Shown: piece by piece, positions 1-13,360 of the stretch
Layout: each line of letters opens with the position of its first letter
Position numbering within the stretch: the first letter of the stretch is position 1
From: Gaeumannomyces sp. JS-464
Lineage: Eukaryota > Ascomycota > Sordariomycetes > Magnaporthales > Magnaporthaceae
NCBI GenBank assembly: GCA_002197995.1
Contig: NGZR01000006.1
Span: forward strand, 744,001 to 808,000
Direction of reading: 5' to 3'
Length of the DNA: 64,000 nt
Program-made: the position numbers and the translations under genes
The notes under the pieces: model-generated
Database searches by the model: none
What the model saw: only the letters and a program-made list of their open reading frames with translations
What the model was told of the DNA's origin: nothing

Positions 1-820
1 ACTTTCCAACACGGTATAAGGCTATAAGCCTTCCGCTGGCACCACGGCACGCACTTAAAGCTTTACAATTGTACCGGAGGGTATTATAGCGGTTAATAGC
101 CGCATACACAAAGCACGGGGATTTTAACTAGTACTATTGAAAATTCGAACATAAGGACGATAACCCGTGCCGTTATAGGAAAAACAAATCCCTTTCCCAT
201 TTTATATGTTGCAAATTAGCTAAAGCGTTAAAAAACAAATAGCTTACGGCGGACCCTTTTTAAGCTTTTAATTAGCCCGGGTATTAAAAACGGCTATTTT
301 AAAAGCCATTTCTTTTTGCTTCGTTCGTTAAGGTTATTAACTATTTTATTATCGCCGGGTAATAATAATGGGCTTTAACAAACCTATATATAACCTTTTC
401 CCTTTTCCTTTATACCTTTTTTCTTTTATATTTGTTAATTTTAACCGGATTAACATTAAGCTCGTTAATCTCCCGCATATTTAGTTAAACTTAAAAGTGG
501 TTTTAAAAACCTCCCCGCTTAAACCTGGCTTTACCCTTTTTCCGGCACACCCGCCGGCTAATAGCATTACTACCACCCGTAACGCTTACAACGCCCCGGC
601 GTTTACACGCCCTATTGCCGATCGCCCGCTTATTAACAAAAAGCGCCGGAACGCGGCTCGACTTTCGTATGCTTTCGGGTTTAATTTGTTAACCGCTTTA
701 ATGGTAGCATTATAACTTAATGTAAATAAGCTTAAATAGCGCTAACACGTTATATGCTTTTTAAAAGGCAAAAACTGGTAAGTCCCGATTATACCGACGT
801 TAAATAAACTTATTTACTTA
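1..820. repeat. AT-rich RIP-degraded repeat DNA, unidentified
   Basis: This stretch has the same TpA-rich, CpA-poor composition as the retrotransposon nest beside it, but I found no copy of it elsewhere in the window. A 72-codon open frame at 497-715 has no recognisable domain and I do not regard it as a gene. Homology to the 3' part of gypsy element A (inverted, around 8,760) starts abruptly near base 821. So this block is either a different repeat inserted into element B or the flank of a truncated B. Confidence 0.5.
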
Positions 821-2016
821 CTTACGCGACGTTAAGCGCGCCGATCGCTGCTTTCGCTGCACTTCGCGGGACTAGCCTTATTATTCGCAGTTTGGTTTTA
901 AGCGCACCGCGTATTACGAATGCAATTTCGCTAGCCGTAAATGCACCGCCGCCTTCCTTATCGTTACCCAGTTATATGCCGATTAAAAGTTCGCGTCGTT
1001 TAGTAAAAGTGCTAAAAAAGCTTTTAAGCTTTTTAAAACTGCTTATGCTGCTTAACGCAATATAAAACGTTTTAAAACCGCTCGCAAAATAGTACCGTAA
1101 ATTTCCCGGGGATAGTTTTTCGCCGTTACAAATGCGTTTACTAACTTTTTTAATAGCGTTACAACTATTACCCTATTGGGCCATTTCGCTTTTAACGCCG
1201 CGTATAAACAACGCATTGCCGCTTTTAAACGCGCGGTTTACGCTGCTAAGTTTAAAGGCGACCGGTTCGGTTTACCGCCCGTTACTTTATCGTTTAAGCG
1301 GTCCCGCGTTAATAATAGTATTACGAATTTAACTTTGCGCTCCCTTTTTAAACGTTCGCGTATAACGCGATTCGAGCTTAACCTCGAGCTTCGGCCTTTT
1401 CTTTTTATACCCGTTTAGTTTTTAACTACGCTTTTACTCGTTACTATTATATTCGCTACAAATCGCTTATAAAGCGCTTTTCGCGGTTCGCTTTTTTTCG
1501 GGTCGGGTGTTAGCTCGCCCGCTCGTTTTAGTGCAAGGTTCGACTTTACTATTAACATTAGCACCCGTTTTCGCCCCGACTTTTTTAATTTTAACCGTAC
1601 CGTTACGGCGTTTTCGCGCGCTAGTAAAAACGCTATTACACTTTTGGTTATTAACAACTTGGATTTTAGCGATTTGTACGACGCGAGCGACGAGGAGGGT
1701 AACGACGATAACGGTGCGAAAAACGAAAAGGCGGATAAAAAGGGTAAAAAAGATAAAAAGAAAAGTAAGTGGGAAGGATTTTAAACTAGTGGTTTAGCCG
1801 CGTTTTAAAACGCGGAATTAACTTTAAAACTTACGGTTTTCTTATCGGCGGAAATTGTATTAGTTAATATATATAGTATTAACGTTGCGAAATTTTCCTT
1901 TTTTTACGCTTTTTTTAGCTTATTACGCTTTTGTTTTACCGCTTACATTTCGAGGTTGTTATCGTTCGTTATAACGTTTTCGTACTTTTCCTCGTAACGG
2001 TTTAACGCTTCGTTTT

Positions 2017-2232
2017 TGTTAAAAGGTCGGTTTTTATTAATGCAGCCACAAACTCCGGCCCGTGGCTAATAGCTTACCAAAGCGCGCCACATTAACACAC
2101 CAGCCACGCTACCAGTATATAGCCGGATTCGCTTTTAGATTTGCGAAACAGCCCTTTTTATTTCCTAGCTTTCGTAGTTTGTTAATTTACCAAAATCCTT
2201 ATAAACGTGCATTATGTCGTAGGACTTTTACA
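2017..2232 (+). repeat. 5' LTR of gypsy element A
   Basis: The LTR starts TGTTAAAAGG and ends TTTTACA. It is a direct copy of 9,308-9,520 and an inverted copy of 22,280-22,494. The duplication GTTTT precedes it at 2,012-2,016. Differences among the three copies are mainly transitions. Confidence 0.83.
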
Positions 2233-2234
2233 AT

Positions 2235-4250
2235 ACAAATTACCAAAAAGGAATACGCAAAGGCGAGCGCGGATATCGCCGTCGCTAACCGAAGAAAAAC
2301 GACCACGAACGTTTTCAATTCCCGACGACGATAGCTCCACGGGAAGCGGATCGCTAAAAAAGCGACTCGTCGAGCGAAGCAACCCCCGCTAATCCACGGG
2401 CGGCTTTTATTACGCCGGAAAAAGGCTCGAAAAAATCACAAAAAAAGTTTAGCACGCTATAAAAAAGACGTTTCTTTTAGGCTTTGCTCGAACAAGCGAA
2501 AAAGGAAAAATAAGCGGGAAAAAAAAACGAAACCGCTGCTAGCGCTTAGCTAAAAGCGAAAGCAGCCACCGCCGAGGAGCTCGAAACCGAGCAAAATAAA
2601 AAGGCCTAATTAAAGCTTTTAAAAAAAACCCTTTTAAATTAAAAAAAGGATATAGCGAACATTATAGCGTTTAACCCATTTAGCGAAATCCCCTAAATAA
2701 CGCTATCCTAAAGTTAAAACAAGCAATTATAGCTTTAATTAAAACCGTAATAGCTGCCAAGCATCGCTTAGCAAAAAAGGAGTTTTACATTTTAAAGTTA
2801 AATAAAAACGAGCGACCTAATTTAAATAAAAATTATAAAAAAAAGCTAACGAAATGGCTTACTTGGAACGAAACGCAAGCCTTATTCCATTTTTACATAA
2901 AAAAGCTAATTTTTAAATTTAATATGGATAAAAAACAAAAGCTGCTAGGTAGCGATATAAAAACCTAGTACGAAATTTACTAAACGCTTTTTTAATCGCG
3001 CAAAAAGCAAATAAAGCAATTTTTCGAAACGGGAGGCAAAAATGCGAAATATAACCTTACGAAATACATTAACAAATTTTATTCCACGTTCGGCATTATC
3101 CAAAATAAAACGGCCGCGCAAATACAATTACGGGCTTTTAAACAAAAAAAAGGCTAGTTTTTTTTAGCGAATTCGGCTTAATATTCGAAAACGTGCTAAG
3201 CCGGGCTCATAGCAATGCTTAGGAAAATAAATTTAAGCTTGTTTTTTTAAAAGGATTTTTTAACCGCAGCTTCGCAAACGCTTTAGCGGTTATTAAACTT
3301 CCAAACGAGTATTATGCATACCTGGCTAAGCTTTACGCCCGAGCAATGGGATAAGAACGCATTTAGCAGTTTTTGGACCTAAAAAAGGAGCGTTAAAAGC
3401 GGAGGAAAAAGAAAGGAGGATAAAAGGCAAAGCATAGCTAAAACCCTAATAAGGCAGCCTATTTAACCCCGCTCGAAAACCCGTTGCCATTGCAGCGAAT
3501 TCCACTAATAATAGCGTTACCCGGGATTTTAACGGCGACGTGGTAATAAACGTTGCAAAAGTCGGCGGGCGGGGGCGTAAAGGCCGCGGGGGCCGCGAGG
3601 GCGTTTAAAAAAAAAGTGCTAACCGGGCCTAAAAAAGCGGCCCCCGCTAAGCCCAATAGGTTTCCCAAAAAGAAAAAAACCGCCGCTAAAAGTAAAGCTG
3701 CTATTTGCGTTGCGGTGCAAGTAACCATTACTAAGCGGAATGCTTTTACAAACCGGCGACCCGCTTTAAAAACGCCGAAAAGACGGCCATTCGCGAAGCC
3801 GGCTTTAATAGCGAAAAATTCCCTTTTTAGCTAAAAAGAAAAAACGAGCCGATAAAAAAAGCAAAAAGCTAGGGAAAAAAGTAGCCCTAAAGCAAAATCG
3901 TACTTTAAAGAAAAAAAAGCTTTAATAACCCCCACAAATGCAAATAAAAGTATAAAAGCATATTTAATATACATTTTAACGATAATTAATAATATAAAAT
4001 TGTTCGACGCATTTGTAAACGAAGGTTGCGAATATTACGTAACTATTAGTAAAAACGCCGCCGTTAAAACGAAGTTACTTATTTACCGGATTTCGCTAAA
4101 AACGTTAAAAAAGCTATTAAAAAAAAAAATTCGGGAAATTACTTATTTTTTTTAAAAACGGAAATCGGTGTGGAAAAAAAGGTTTACGTTTATATAATGC
4201 CAAGCTTTACTTAACAATTTATTTTAAAAAAGCTATAACTAATGCATTAT
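2235..4250 (+). pseudogene. gag and zinc-knuckle relic of gypsy element A
   Basis: Only stop-riddled frames remain. Lys-, Glu- and Ala-rich gag-like sequence follows the LTR. A zinc knuckle of the form C-X2-C-X4-H-X4-C is readable at about 3,702-3,746: its first Cys codon is now Tyr and a stop lies between His and the last Cys, both changes expected from RIP. The protease region (about 3,950-4,250) could not be pinned to a motif. The related gag of element B lies inverted at 20,451-22,270, and the two show the same Gly/Lys-rich linker near 3,550-3,620 and 20,930-21,010. Confidence 0.7.
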
Positions 4251-7200
4251 TAAACGGCATTTATTTTACATATATCGAGAATATGGGTGGGAAAAACGCG
4301 CTTTTAAATGCGCCATTTGCTTTTGGAAAAACGGTGCGAAAAAGAAAAGCAAAAGCGAACGTGGCAAAAATACAAATAGTTACGTTCGCTTAATATTATA
4401 AATCGATTACAATTACGAAAGGGGAACCCGTAACGCGAACTGCGATTTTTGCGGTTTTTATATCCAACGTTAAAAAAGCATTGGAAAAAAAGGTTTTTAA
4501 AACGAAAGCCCAATTACGAAAGCTTATTTCGCGGAAGTTTTACGATTTACTTTCGTATTTATAAAGCAAAAAGCAAATAAGCTAAACCCGTATAAGCCGG
4601 GTATAAACCACGAAATAAAGGTTAAAAAAAACGCTAACGGGGTTAAGCTTCCCCTATTTTAGGAACCTTTATATAGCATATCGCGAAAAGAAACTTTTGG
4701 TATTAAAAACGACGCTTTAAAACCTGCTCGATAAAGGATTTATCCGGGTTAGCAATTCCCCCGCTGGAGCTTTTATTTTATTCGTACGAAAACCGGGCGG
4801 AATGTTGCGCTTTTATTGCGATTACCGGAGCTTAAATGCCATTTACAACCTAACCGGTACCTTTTCCCGCTTATTTTCGATACCTTTCGTAATTTGGCCG
4901 GCGTTCGCTGGTTAACCAAAATGGATATAATATAAGCCTTTTAAAAAATCCGGGTTAAAAAAAGCCATAAGTATATAACCGCTTGTCGCACTTAATACGG
5001 CTTATTCGAATAAACCGTTACTTTTTTCAGCTTTTTAAAAGCTTTAGCCATTTTTTTAAAGGTATATTAATACCATTTTAAAAGACTTTTTAAACGAGTT
5101 TTGCTTGGTATACTTAAACAATATCGTAATATACGCAAAGCTTACGGCTAAACTACTTTTATAAAGTGCGGAAAGTATTTAAGCGTTTCCGAAATTATAG
5201 TTTGCATTTTAACCCCGATAAATTACAGTTCGCGGTAAAAAAAAAATTAAATACCTGGGATTTATTGTGGAAACCGGCGTAAAGGTAAACCCCGACCCCG
5301 AAAAAGTGGAAGCCGTTTAACGCTAAAAGGCTTTTTATACGACGAAAAAAGTCCGCAGTTTTTTGGAATTTTTAAACTTTTACCGAATTTTTATCCCCGG
5401 TTTTTTAAAACGGCCGCACCGTTAACAAAGCTAATAAAAAAAATGCCTTTTTATTAAACGGAGGAATATTAATCCGCTTTCGAAAGCTTAAAATATTTGT
5501 TCCTATCCGTTAATATGCTTACGGAATAGGACTTAAACGCGCTTACGTTTTTAAAAACGGATTGCAGCGGGTTTGCTTTAAAAAGTACGTTAATGCAAAA
5601 AAAAAACGGGGAAAAGCGCCCGGTAGGATTTCATTTCCGCAAATTAAAGCCCGTAAAACGCAATTATCCCGTCCACGATAAAAAAAATGCTAGTTATCGT
5701 CGATAATTTAAAACATTAAAACGCAAAGCTCCGCAATTGTAAAAGCTTTACTATCCTTACGAATTATAAAAACCTAAAGTACTTTATAAAGTTTTAACGC
5801 TTATCGGAGCGGTAAGCGCATTAAGCAAAAGTGTTAACCAAATATAATTTTAGGTTGTAATACCGCTTAAGTAAGAAAAACGTAATGGCAAACGTTTTAT
5901 TACAGAAGGAATAAAACCGTTTAAAAGGGGACGAGAAATACGAAGCTAAAAAAATGCAGCTGTTACCCGAAAACTCTTTTATTTGGATGCGAGCGATCCA
6001 AATTCTTAATAACGGCTTCGCGCTTACAAAAAAAACCCCGACGAAATCCCGAACGACGTTTAATAGCTGGAAAACCCGGATTTGCGCGAGCTATTCGAAA
6101 GTACGGTTAAGCAAAATAATATGTATAAGTTTATATACCGCTTTATAAAGCGCGACGAGCGCTTTTTAAATTTAATTTTAAATTTAAAAGTGCAAAAAGC
6201 AAAATGCCGCATTAATAACGAAAGTAAGCTAAGTTTAAGGATAAGCTTTAAATGTTAAAAGCCTTTTTTACTACGAAAGCAGTAATAGCAACGGCGGGAA
6301 TAAAAAACGATTTACGAGATAAGCTCCGAAACGTGTTAATCCAAAAAATACATAACGTTTTCGTCGTAAGCCATTCGGGTTAAAACGGTATTACGTACGC
6401 CGTAGCGAAAAAACTTTTATTAGCTTTTAATATACCGCAATATTAAACGTTTCGTTCGCAATTATAATTTATAGCCGTAGCAAAATTTGGAAAGATTTAA
6501 AATAAAGCCTTTTGTAACTTTTGCTTATCCCCAACCGGTTTTACAAACATTTGCAAATGGAGATTTTATAATAAACCTTTTTTTAACAAGCGAAAACACC
6601 GTTTTATAAGTAATTACCGATAAGTTATCGAAAAAGGTTATTTTAAAAGCGATGCCGTTTATACGAACCGAAAAGTGCGTAAACCGCTTTATAATTTGCT
6701 TCGTCCGTTTTTACGGCTAGCCCGTTTTAATTATTTCGAATAAAAAAACGAATTAAACTAGTAACTTTTAGCAGCACTTTTGCTAACGTTTAAAAATTAA
6801 ATAGCTTTTAAATATAATTTACCATTTTTAAAAGAACGGCGGTACGAAACGCGTAAACCAAAAAGTGCAAACCGCGTTAAAAGCTTATATTAATTACTAA
6901 TAATCGAATTAAAACTAATAGCTTCCCGCAATTTAGCTTGCGTTTAATTTCCGCTTTTACGCAACTATCGGTACGTTTCGTTTTTTACTAACCACGGGTA
7001 TAAACCTTCGTTTATTTTAACTAATAAGAAAAGCACTTTTAAATTTAAAAAAAGCTCATTAGTAAAAAAGGCCGAAAAATATGTGAAAAAACTGGCTTAA
7101 ATTATAAACATATGCTAAGCAGTTATAATTACGGCAACCTAGCAAATTAAAAAGTATGCGAACTAAAAAAAGCGGCCGGCGAAGCAATATAAATTAAAAG

Positions 7201-7560
7201 ATAAAATGTGGCTGGATTTAAGCAATTTCTTTTCCTTTCGCCCAAAAAAAAATTTAACTGGTTACGCGCCAAAATTACGGTAATTAAAATAGTAAAACTT
7301 AATATAATAAAAATGGAAAGCCTATTTATTAAAACGCATTACCGTTTAATATAAACAAAATACGCCGAGCGAGTAAAAATCCCGTTTTTAGGCAAATAAT
7401 AGCCAACTTTTAGCCATCGGCCGTATTGGTTAACGGAAAACGAAAATGGTTAATAAACCGTATTAACGAAGCCCGTATTATAAGTAAAAGGCGAAATAAA
7501 GTTAAAAAAGTTTATATTTAGTAAAAAAGGCATATAATGCTTATTTAAACCTTTTTTAAG
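4250..7560 (+). pseudogene. pol relic of gypsy element A (RT, RNase H, integrase, chromodomain)
   Basis: Reverse transcriptase is clear: a segment at about 4,725-4,840 reads like the KGFIR...SP.GA...F..KPGG..R...DYR block of Ty3/gypsy enzymes. The catalytic box that should be Y-[LV]-D-D reads YLNN at about 5,112-5,123, so both Asp codons are lost. RNase H follows, with a TD(C)SGFA-like block at about 5,560 and the RKL...E.NYP.HD-like block near 5,640. The integrase core shows VITDKLSK at about 6,610-6,635. A chromodomain-like EE..VNRI.EARI...K...VYI stretch is at about 7,420-7,520. Dozens of stops make this non-functional. Confidence 0.82.
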
Positions 7561-9307
7561 CTTTTCGCAAAAAACGAAACGCTAAACCGTTATAAAGAAA
7601 AATACAAAAACGTTATAACGAACGATAACGATTTCGAAATGCAAACGGTAAAACGAAAGCGTAATAAACCGAAAAAAGCGTAAAAAAGAAAAGTTCCGCA
7701 ACGCTAATGCTATATATATCGATTAATATAACTCCCGCCGATAAGGAAACCGCAAATTTTAAAATTAATTCCGCGTTTTAAAACGCGGTTAAACTATTAG
7801 TTTAAAATCCTTCCCATTTACTTTCTTTTTTATCCTTTTTATTTTTTTTATCCGCCTTTTCGTTTTTCGCACCGTTATCGTCGTTACCCTTTCGTCGCCC
7901 GCGTTATACAAATCGCTAAAATCCAAATCGTTAACGACTAAAAGTGTAATAGCGTTCCTATTAACGCGCGAAAACGCCGTAACGGTACGGTTAAAACTAA
8001 GGAATTTAAAGCAAAAACGGGTGCCAATATCGATAATAAAATCGAACCTTGCATTAAAACGAGCGGGCAAACCGACATTTAACTTAAAAAAAAGCGAGCC
8101 GCGAAACGCGCTTTATAAGCGACGTATAGCGGATATAATGGCAAAAAACGAGGGCGTAATCGAAAACCGAGCGGGCATAAAAAAAAAAGGCCGAAATTCG
8201 AAGCTAAGCTTAAATCACGTCGTACGTAAGCGTTTAAAAAAAAAGCGCAAAGTTAAATTCGCAATACTATCGTTAACGCAAAACCGTTTAAGCGATAAGG
8301 TAACGGGCGGCAAGCCGAACCGGTCGCTTTTAAACTTAGCAGTGTAAACCGCGCGTTTAAAAACAGCAATGCGTTATTTATACGCGGCGTTAAAAACGAA
8401 ATGGCCTAATAGGGCAATAATTATAACGCTATTAGGAAAAGTTAACAAACGCATTTATAACGGCGGAAAGCTATCCCCGGGAAATTTACGGCACCATTTT
8501 GCAAGCGGTTTTCAAACGCTTTATATTGCGTTAAGCAATATAAGCAATTTTGAAAAGCCTAAAAGCTTTTTCGGCATTTTTGCTAAACGACGCGGTTTTT
8601 TAATCGGCATATAATTGGGTAACGACGGAAAAAGCGGCGGTGCATTTGCGGCTAACGAGGTTGCACTTATAATACGCGGTGCGCTTAAAACCAAGCTGCG
8701 AATAATAAAGTTGGTCCCGCGAAATGCAACGGAAGTAATAATCGGCGCGCTTAACGCCGCGCAAAAAGGGAGCAACGGTAAAAGCAACGGGCTGCTCGTC
8801 TTTTAACGCGAAAAACGATAAGCTTAAATCGGAACTTTAAATGCGGGAATAAACGACGGATTAAACGGGATCCGCGGGGAAAATAAAAGCAAAAAGCTTA
8901 TTATAGCGGCAAAAAAGCGGGTGGAGGTAAATCGTAAAGCGAAAATAGCTAAAAAATAAAAATTAGCTGAAAGCGACGAAAGCGGGCAAACGGCAGCGCG
9001 AGCGATTACGGTCGCGCGCGCGGAGGAAAGGGAACCTATTATTAATGCGCGACAGGTAAAAGCAAAGCAGGCGATTAAGCAGGTTAAAAAAAGGTTAACG
9101 AAAGCAAAACAACGGGCGGAGGTAAAAGCGTTAAATACCGCGTCGATCGCAAGTGGTGGTGTTAAAAAAAGGGAAATAAAAAATTAAATTGCGGGTAAAA
9201 GTGCGGATAACGCCGTAGGCAAAATCGGTGGAAGCGCTAACTTAATTAGGAAAGCGGTTAACGCGGTGGGCGCGGCCCTACCCTTGCGGGGGCGGGTGGG
9301 GCCGAGT

Positions 9308-9520
9308 TGTTAAAAGGTTGGTTTTTATTAGTGCAGCTACGGGTTTCGGCCCGTGGCTGGTGGCCTACCGAAGCGCGCTATATTAACACATTAGCCACGC
9401 TATTAGTATATAGCCGGATCCGCTCCTGGATTTGCGGAGCAGCCCCCTTTACTTTTTAGCCTTCGTAGTTTATTAATTTACTAAGGTCCTTATAAGGTGC
9501 ATTACGTCGTAAATTTTAAA
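9308..9520 (+). repeat. 3' LTR of gypsy element A
   Basis: A direct copy of 2,017-2,232, starting TGTTAAAAGG. The last bases read TTTTAAA, so the terminal CA is not kept. The GTTTT duplication follows at 9,521-9,525, after which inverted element B resumes. A G-rich run at about 9,284-9,300 just upstream stands where a polypurine tract would be. Confidence 0.83.
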
Positions 9521-9525
9521 GTTTT

Positions 9526-12500
9526 TTACGAAAGCTTAAAAAGTAGCTTTTTTTACCAAATATAAACTTTTTTAACTTTACTTCGCTTTTTGTTTATAAT
9601 ACGGGCTTTATCGATATAGTTTATTAACTATTCCCGCTTTTTGTTAATTAATACGGCCGGTGGTTAAAAGTCGGCTTATTTGTTTAAAACGGGATTTTCG
9701 CTTGCTCGGCGTATTTTGTTTATATTAAAACGGTAATGCGCTTTAATAAATAAGCTTTTCATTTTTACCACGTTAAATTTCACCATTTAATTACCGTAAT
9801 TTTAACGCGTAATTAATTAAGTTTTTTTTAAGCGAAAAAAGGAAGTTATTTAAATTTAGCCACATTGTTGTTTTTAGCTTTATTCCTTCGTTAACCGCTT
9901 TTTTTAGTTCGTATACTTTTCGGCTTATTAAATTGCCGCAATTATGGTTATTTAGCATATATTTGTAATTTAAACTAATTTTTTTATATATTTTTCGGCT
10001 TTCGCTGTTTACGTTTTTTAAATTTAAAAGTGCTTTTTTATTAGTTAAAATAATTAAAGGTTTATACCGTGGTTAGTAAAAAACGAAAACGTGCTAATAA
10101 TTGCGTAAAAGCAAAGTTAAACGCGAATTAAATTACAAAAAGCTATTAATCCTAATTCGATTATAAATAATTAATGTAAGCTTTTAACACGGTTTGCACT
10201 TTTTAATTTACGCGTTTTATACCGCCGTTCGTTTAAAAGTGGTAAGTTATATTTAAAAGCTATTTATTTTTAAAATGTTAATAAAAGTGCTGCTAAAAGT
10301 TATTAGTTTAATTCGTTTTTTTATTTGAAATAATTAAAGCGGGTTAACTATGAAAACGAACGAAGCAAATTATTAAGCGGTTTGCGCACTTTTCAGCTCG
10401 AAACGGTATCGCTTTTAAAATAACTTTTTTAATAACTTATTAGTAATTTATATATACGGTAACGTGGTTTACAAGCGAGTGGGCCAAACAAGCGAGTGGG
10501 CCACGACGAAATCCCATATTAAACGCGTTTTTCGATACCCTTGCTAACTCGGCCAATTTAAGCCCAAATTTAACCAAATTTAGGCAGGTTATATTTAATT
10601 AAATAGGAAATTTAATTTTTCTTAGATTTTTCTTATTACCCGTTTACGGTTAGTTGCATATTGTGCACAGTGTATTACACAGTGCTACGAACTAACCTTA
10701 AAAAGGTAATAAAAAAATCTAAGAAAATTAAATTAAATTTCCTATTTAATAAAATATAACCTGCCTAAACTTGGTTAAATTTGGGCTTAAATTGGCCGAG
10801 TTAGCAAGGGTATCGAAAAACGCGTTTAATATGGGATTTCGTCGTGGCCCACTCGCTTGTTTGGCCCACTCGCTTGTAAACCACGTTATTTCCTTTTACT
10901 AAAAAAGGTTTATTATAAAATCTATTTGCAAATGTTTATAAAACCGGTTAAAAATAAACAAAAGTTGCAAAAGGTTTTGTTTTAAATCCTTTTAAATTTA
11001 CTACGGTTATAAACGTTATAATTTACAAACGAAGCGTTTAATATTGCGGTATATTAAAAGCTAATAAAAGTTTTTCGCTACGGCGTACGTAATGCCGTTT
11101 CGACCCGGATGGTTTACGACGAAAAAGTCGTGTATTTTTAAATTACACGTTTCGAAGCTTATTTTGTAAATCGTTTTTTATTCCCGCCGCCGCTATTACT
11201 ACTTTCGTAATAAAAAAGGCTTTTAGCATTTAAAGCTTATTTTTACTTTAGTTTGCCTTTGTTATTAATGCGGCATTTTACTTTTTGCACTTTTAAATTT
11301 AAAGCTGGGTTTAAAAGCGCTTATCGCGCTTTATAAAACGGTATATAAATTTATACATATTGTTTTACCTAGCCGTGCTTTCGAATAGCTCGCGCAAATC
11401 CGGGTTTTTTAGCTATTAAACGTTATCCGGGATTTCGTCGGGGGTTTTTTTAAACGCGAAACCGTTATTTAAAATTTGGATCGCGCGCATTTAAATAAAA
11501 GAGTTTTCGGTAATAGTTGCATTTTTTTTAGCTTTGTATTTCTCGTTCTTTTAAAGCGGTTTTGTTCCTTTTGTAATAAAGCGTTTGCTATTACGTTTTC
11601 CTTGTTTAAACGGTATTACAACTTAAAGTTATATTTAGCTAACACTTTTATTTAACGCGTTTGCCACTTTAATAAACGCTAAGATTTTATAAAATATTCC
11701 AAGGTTTTTATAATTCGTAAAAATAGTAAAGCTTTTATAATTGTAAAACTTCGCGTTTTAATATTTTAAGCATTAATAATAGCCAGCATTTTTTATTATA
11801 AACGGGATAATTACGTTTTGCGGGTTTTAATTTACGGGAATAAAATCCCACCAGGCGCTTTTTTCCGTTTTCTTTTTGCATTAAACGTGCTTTTTAAAAA
11901 CAAACTTGTTATAATTTTTTTTAAAAACGTAAACGCGTTTAAGTCCCATTTCGTAAGCATATTAAAAATAAGAACAAATATTTAAGCTTTCGAAAACGGA
12001 TTAGTATTTTTCCGTCCAATAAAAAATTATTTCTTTTTTATTAACTTCGTTAACAGTACGGCCGTTTTTAAAAACCGGGGATAAACATTAAGTAAAAGTT
12101 TAAAAATCCCAAAAAATTGCGAACTTTTTTCGTCGTATAAAAAGCCTTTTAACGTTAAATGGCTTTTACCTTTTCGGGTTAAAGTTTACTTTTACGCCGG
12201 TTTTTATAATAAATCCTAAATATTTAATTTTTTTTACTGCAAATTGTAATTTGTTAAGGTTAAAGTGCAAATTATAATTTCGAAAACGCTTAAATACTTT
12301 TCCGCATTTTATAAAAATAATTTAACCACGAGCTTTGCGTATATATTACGATATCGTTTAAATATGCCGAGTAAAGCTCGTTTAAAAAATCTTTTAAAAT
12401 GGTATTAATATATTTTAAAAGGTGGTTAAAGCTTTTAAAAAGCTGGAAAGGGTACCGGTTTATTCGAATAAGTCGTATCGGTGCGGAAAGCGGTTATATA

Positions 12501-13360
12501 CTTATAGCCTTTTTTAACCCGGATTTTTTAAAAAGCTTATACCACGTTTATTTTAGTTAACCAGCGAGCGCCGGCCAAATTGCGAAAGGTGTCGGGAATA
12601 AGCGGGAAAAGGTACTAATCGGGTTGTAAAATGGCATTTAAGCTTTAGTAATCGCAATAAAAGCGCAGCCTTTCACCCGGTTTTTACACAAATAAAATAA
12701 AAGTTTTAATAAAGGAATTGCTAGCTTGGATAAATCCCTTATCGAGCAAGTTTTAAAACGTCGTTTTTAATATTAAAAGTTTTTCCCGCGACATATTATA
12801 TAAAGGTTTTTAAAGCAAAAAAAGCTTAACCCTGTTAGCGTTTTTTTTAATTTCCATTTCGTAATTTACACCCGGTTTATACGGGTTTAGCTTATTTGCT
12901 TCCTGCTTTATAAATAACAAAAGTAAATCGTAAAATTTCCGCGAAATAAATTTTCGTAATTAGGCTTTCGTTTTTAAAACCCATTTTTAATGCTTTTTTA
13001 ACGTCGAATATAAAAGCCGTAAAAACCGCAGTTCGCGCCGCGGGTTCCCTTTTATAATCGTAATTAATTCGTAATATCGAGCGAACGTAACCACTTGTAT
13101 TTTGCCACGTTTGCTTTTGCTTTTTTTTCGCAACCGTTTTTTTAAAAGTAAATGGCGCATTTAAAAGCGCGTTTTTCCCACCCATATTTTCGATATATAT
13201 AAAATAAATGCCGTTTAATAGTATATTAATTATAGCATTTTTAAAATAAGTTATTAAATAAAGCTTAGCATTATATAAACGTAAACCCTTTTTTTTACAC
13301 CGGTTTTCGTTTTTAAAAAGAAATAAATAATTTTTTAAATTACTTTTCTTTTTTTATAAT
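9526..13360 (-). pseudogene. pol relic of gypsy element B, interrupted by a palindromic insertion
   Basis: This is an inverted, diverged copy of A's 4,130-7,560. The RT catalytic box reads YLND at 12,353-12,364, so the first Asp codon is mutated and the second kept, unlike YLNN in element A. The chromodomain and integrase are at the left, and the RT and the region upstream of it at the right. The 429-bp foldback at 10,460-10,888 breaks the integrase. A 97-codon open frame at 12,892-13,185 is part of this relic, not a gene. Confidence 0.8.
10460..10888. mobile_element. 429-bp palindromic foldback/MITE inserted in element B
   Basis: Two arms of about 205 bp are near-perfect reverse complements around a short centre near 10,674. 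The outermost bases are ACGTGGTTTACAAG preceded by TA, and the other end is the exact mirror followed by TA. Comparison with uninterrupted element A (around 6,590) shows a single TA at the insertion point, so a TA target was duplicated, as for Tc1/mariner-type transposition. Each arm begins with two tandem copies of a 17-bp unit containing ACAAGCGAGTGGGCC. There is no open frame of useful length. The element is non-autonomous. It keeps CpG-containing blocks and near-identical arms. Confidence 0.87.

Larger units (their letters stand above)
2017..9520 (+). mobile_element. Ty3/gypsy LTR retrotransposon A (complete, RIP-dead)
   Basis: A is a 7.5-kb element with direct LTRs at 2,017-2,232 and 9,308-9,520. 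It is flanked by a 5-bp duplication GTTTT (2,012-2,016 and 9,521-9,525) and inserted into gypsy element B, whose sequence continues on either side. Domains in order are gag, a CCHC zinc knuckle (about 3,702-3,746), reverse transcriptase (about 4,720-5,150), RNase H (about 5,510-5,700), integrase core (about 6,560-6,760) and a chromodomain-like segment (about 7,420-7,540). Such a chromodomain is typical of chromoviruses, the main fungal gypsy clade. A further 1.2-kb region lies between the chromodomain and the 3' LTR. Every domain has stops and C-to-T or G-to-A changes. Confidence 0.88.
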
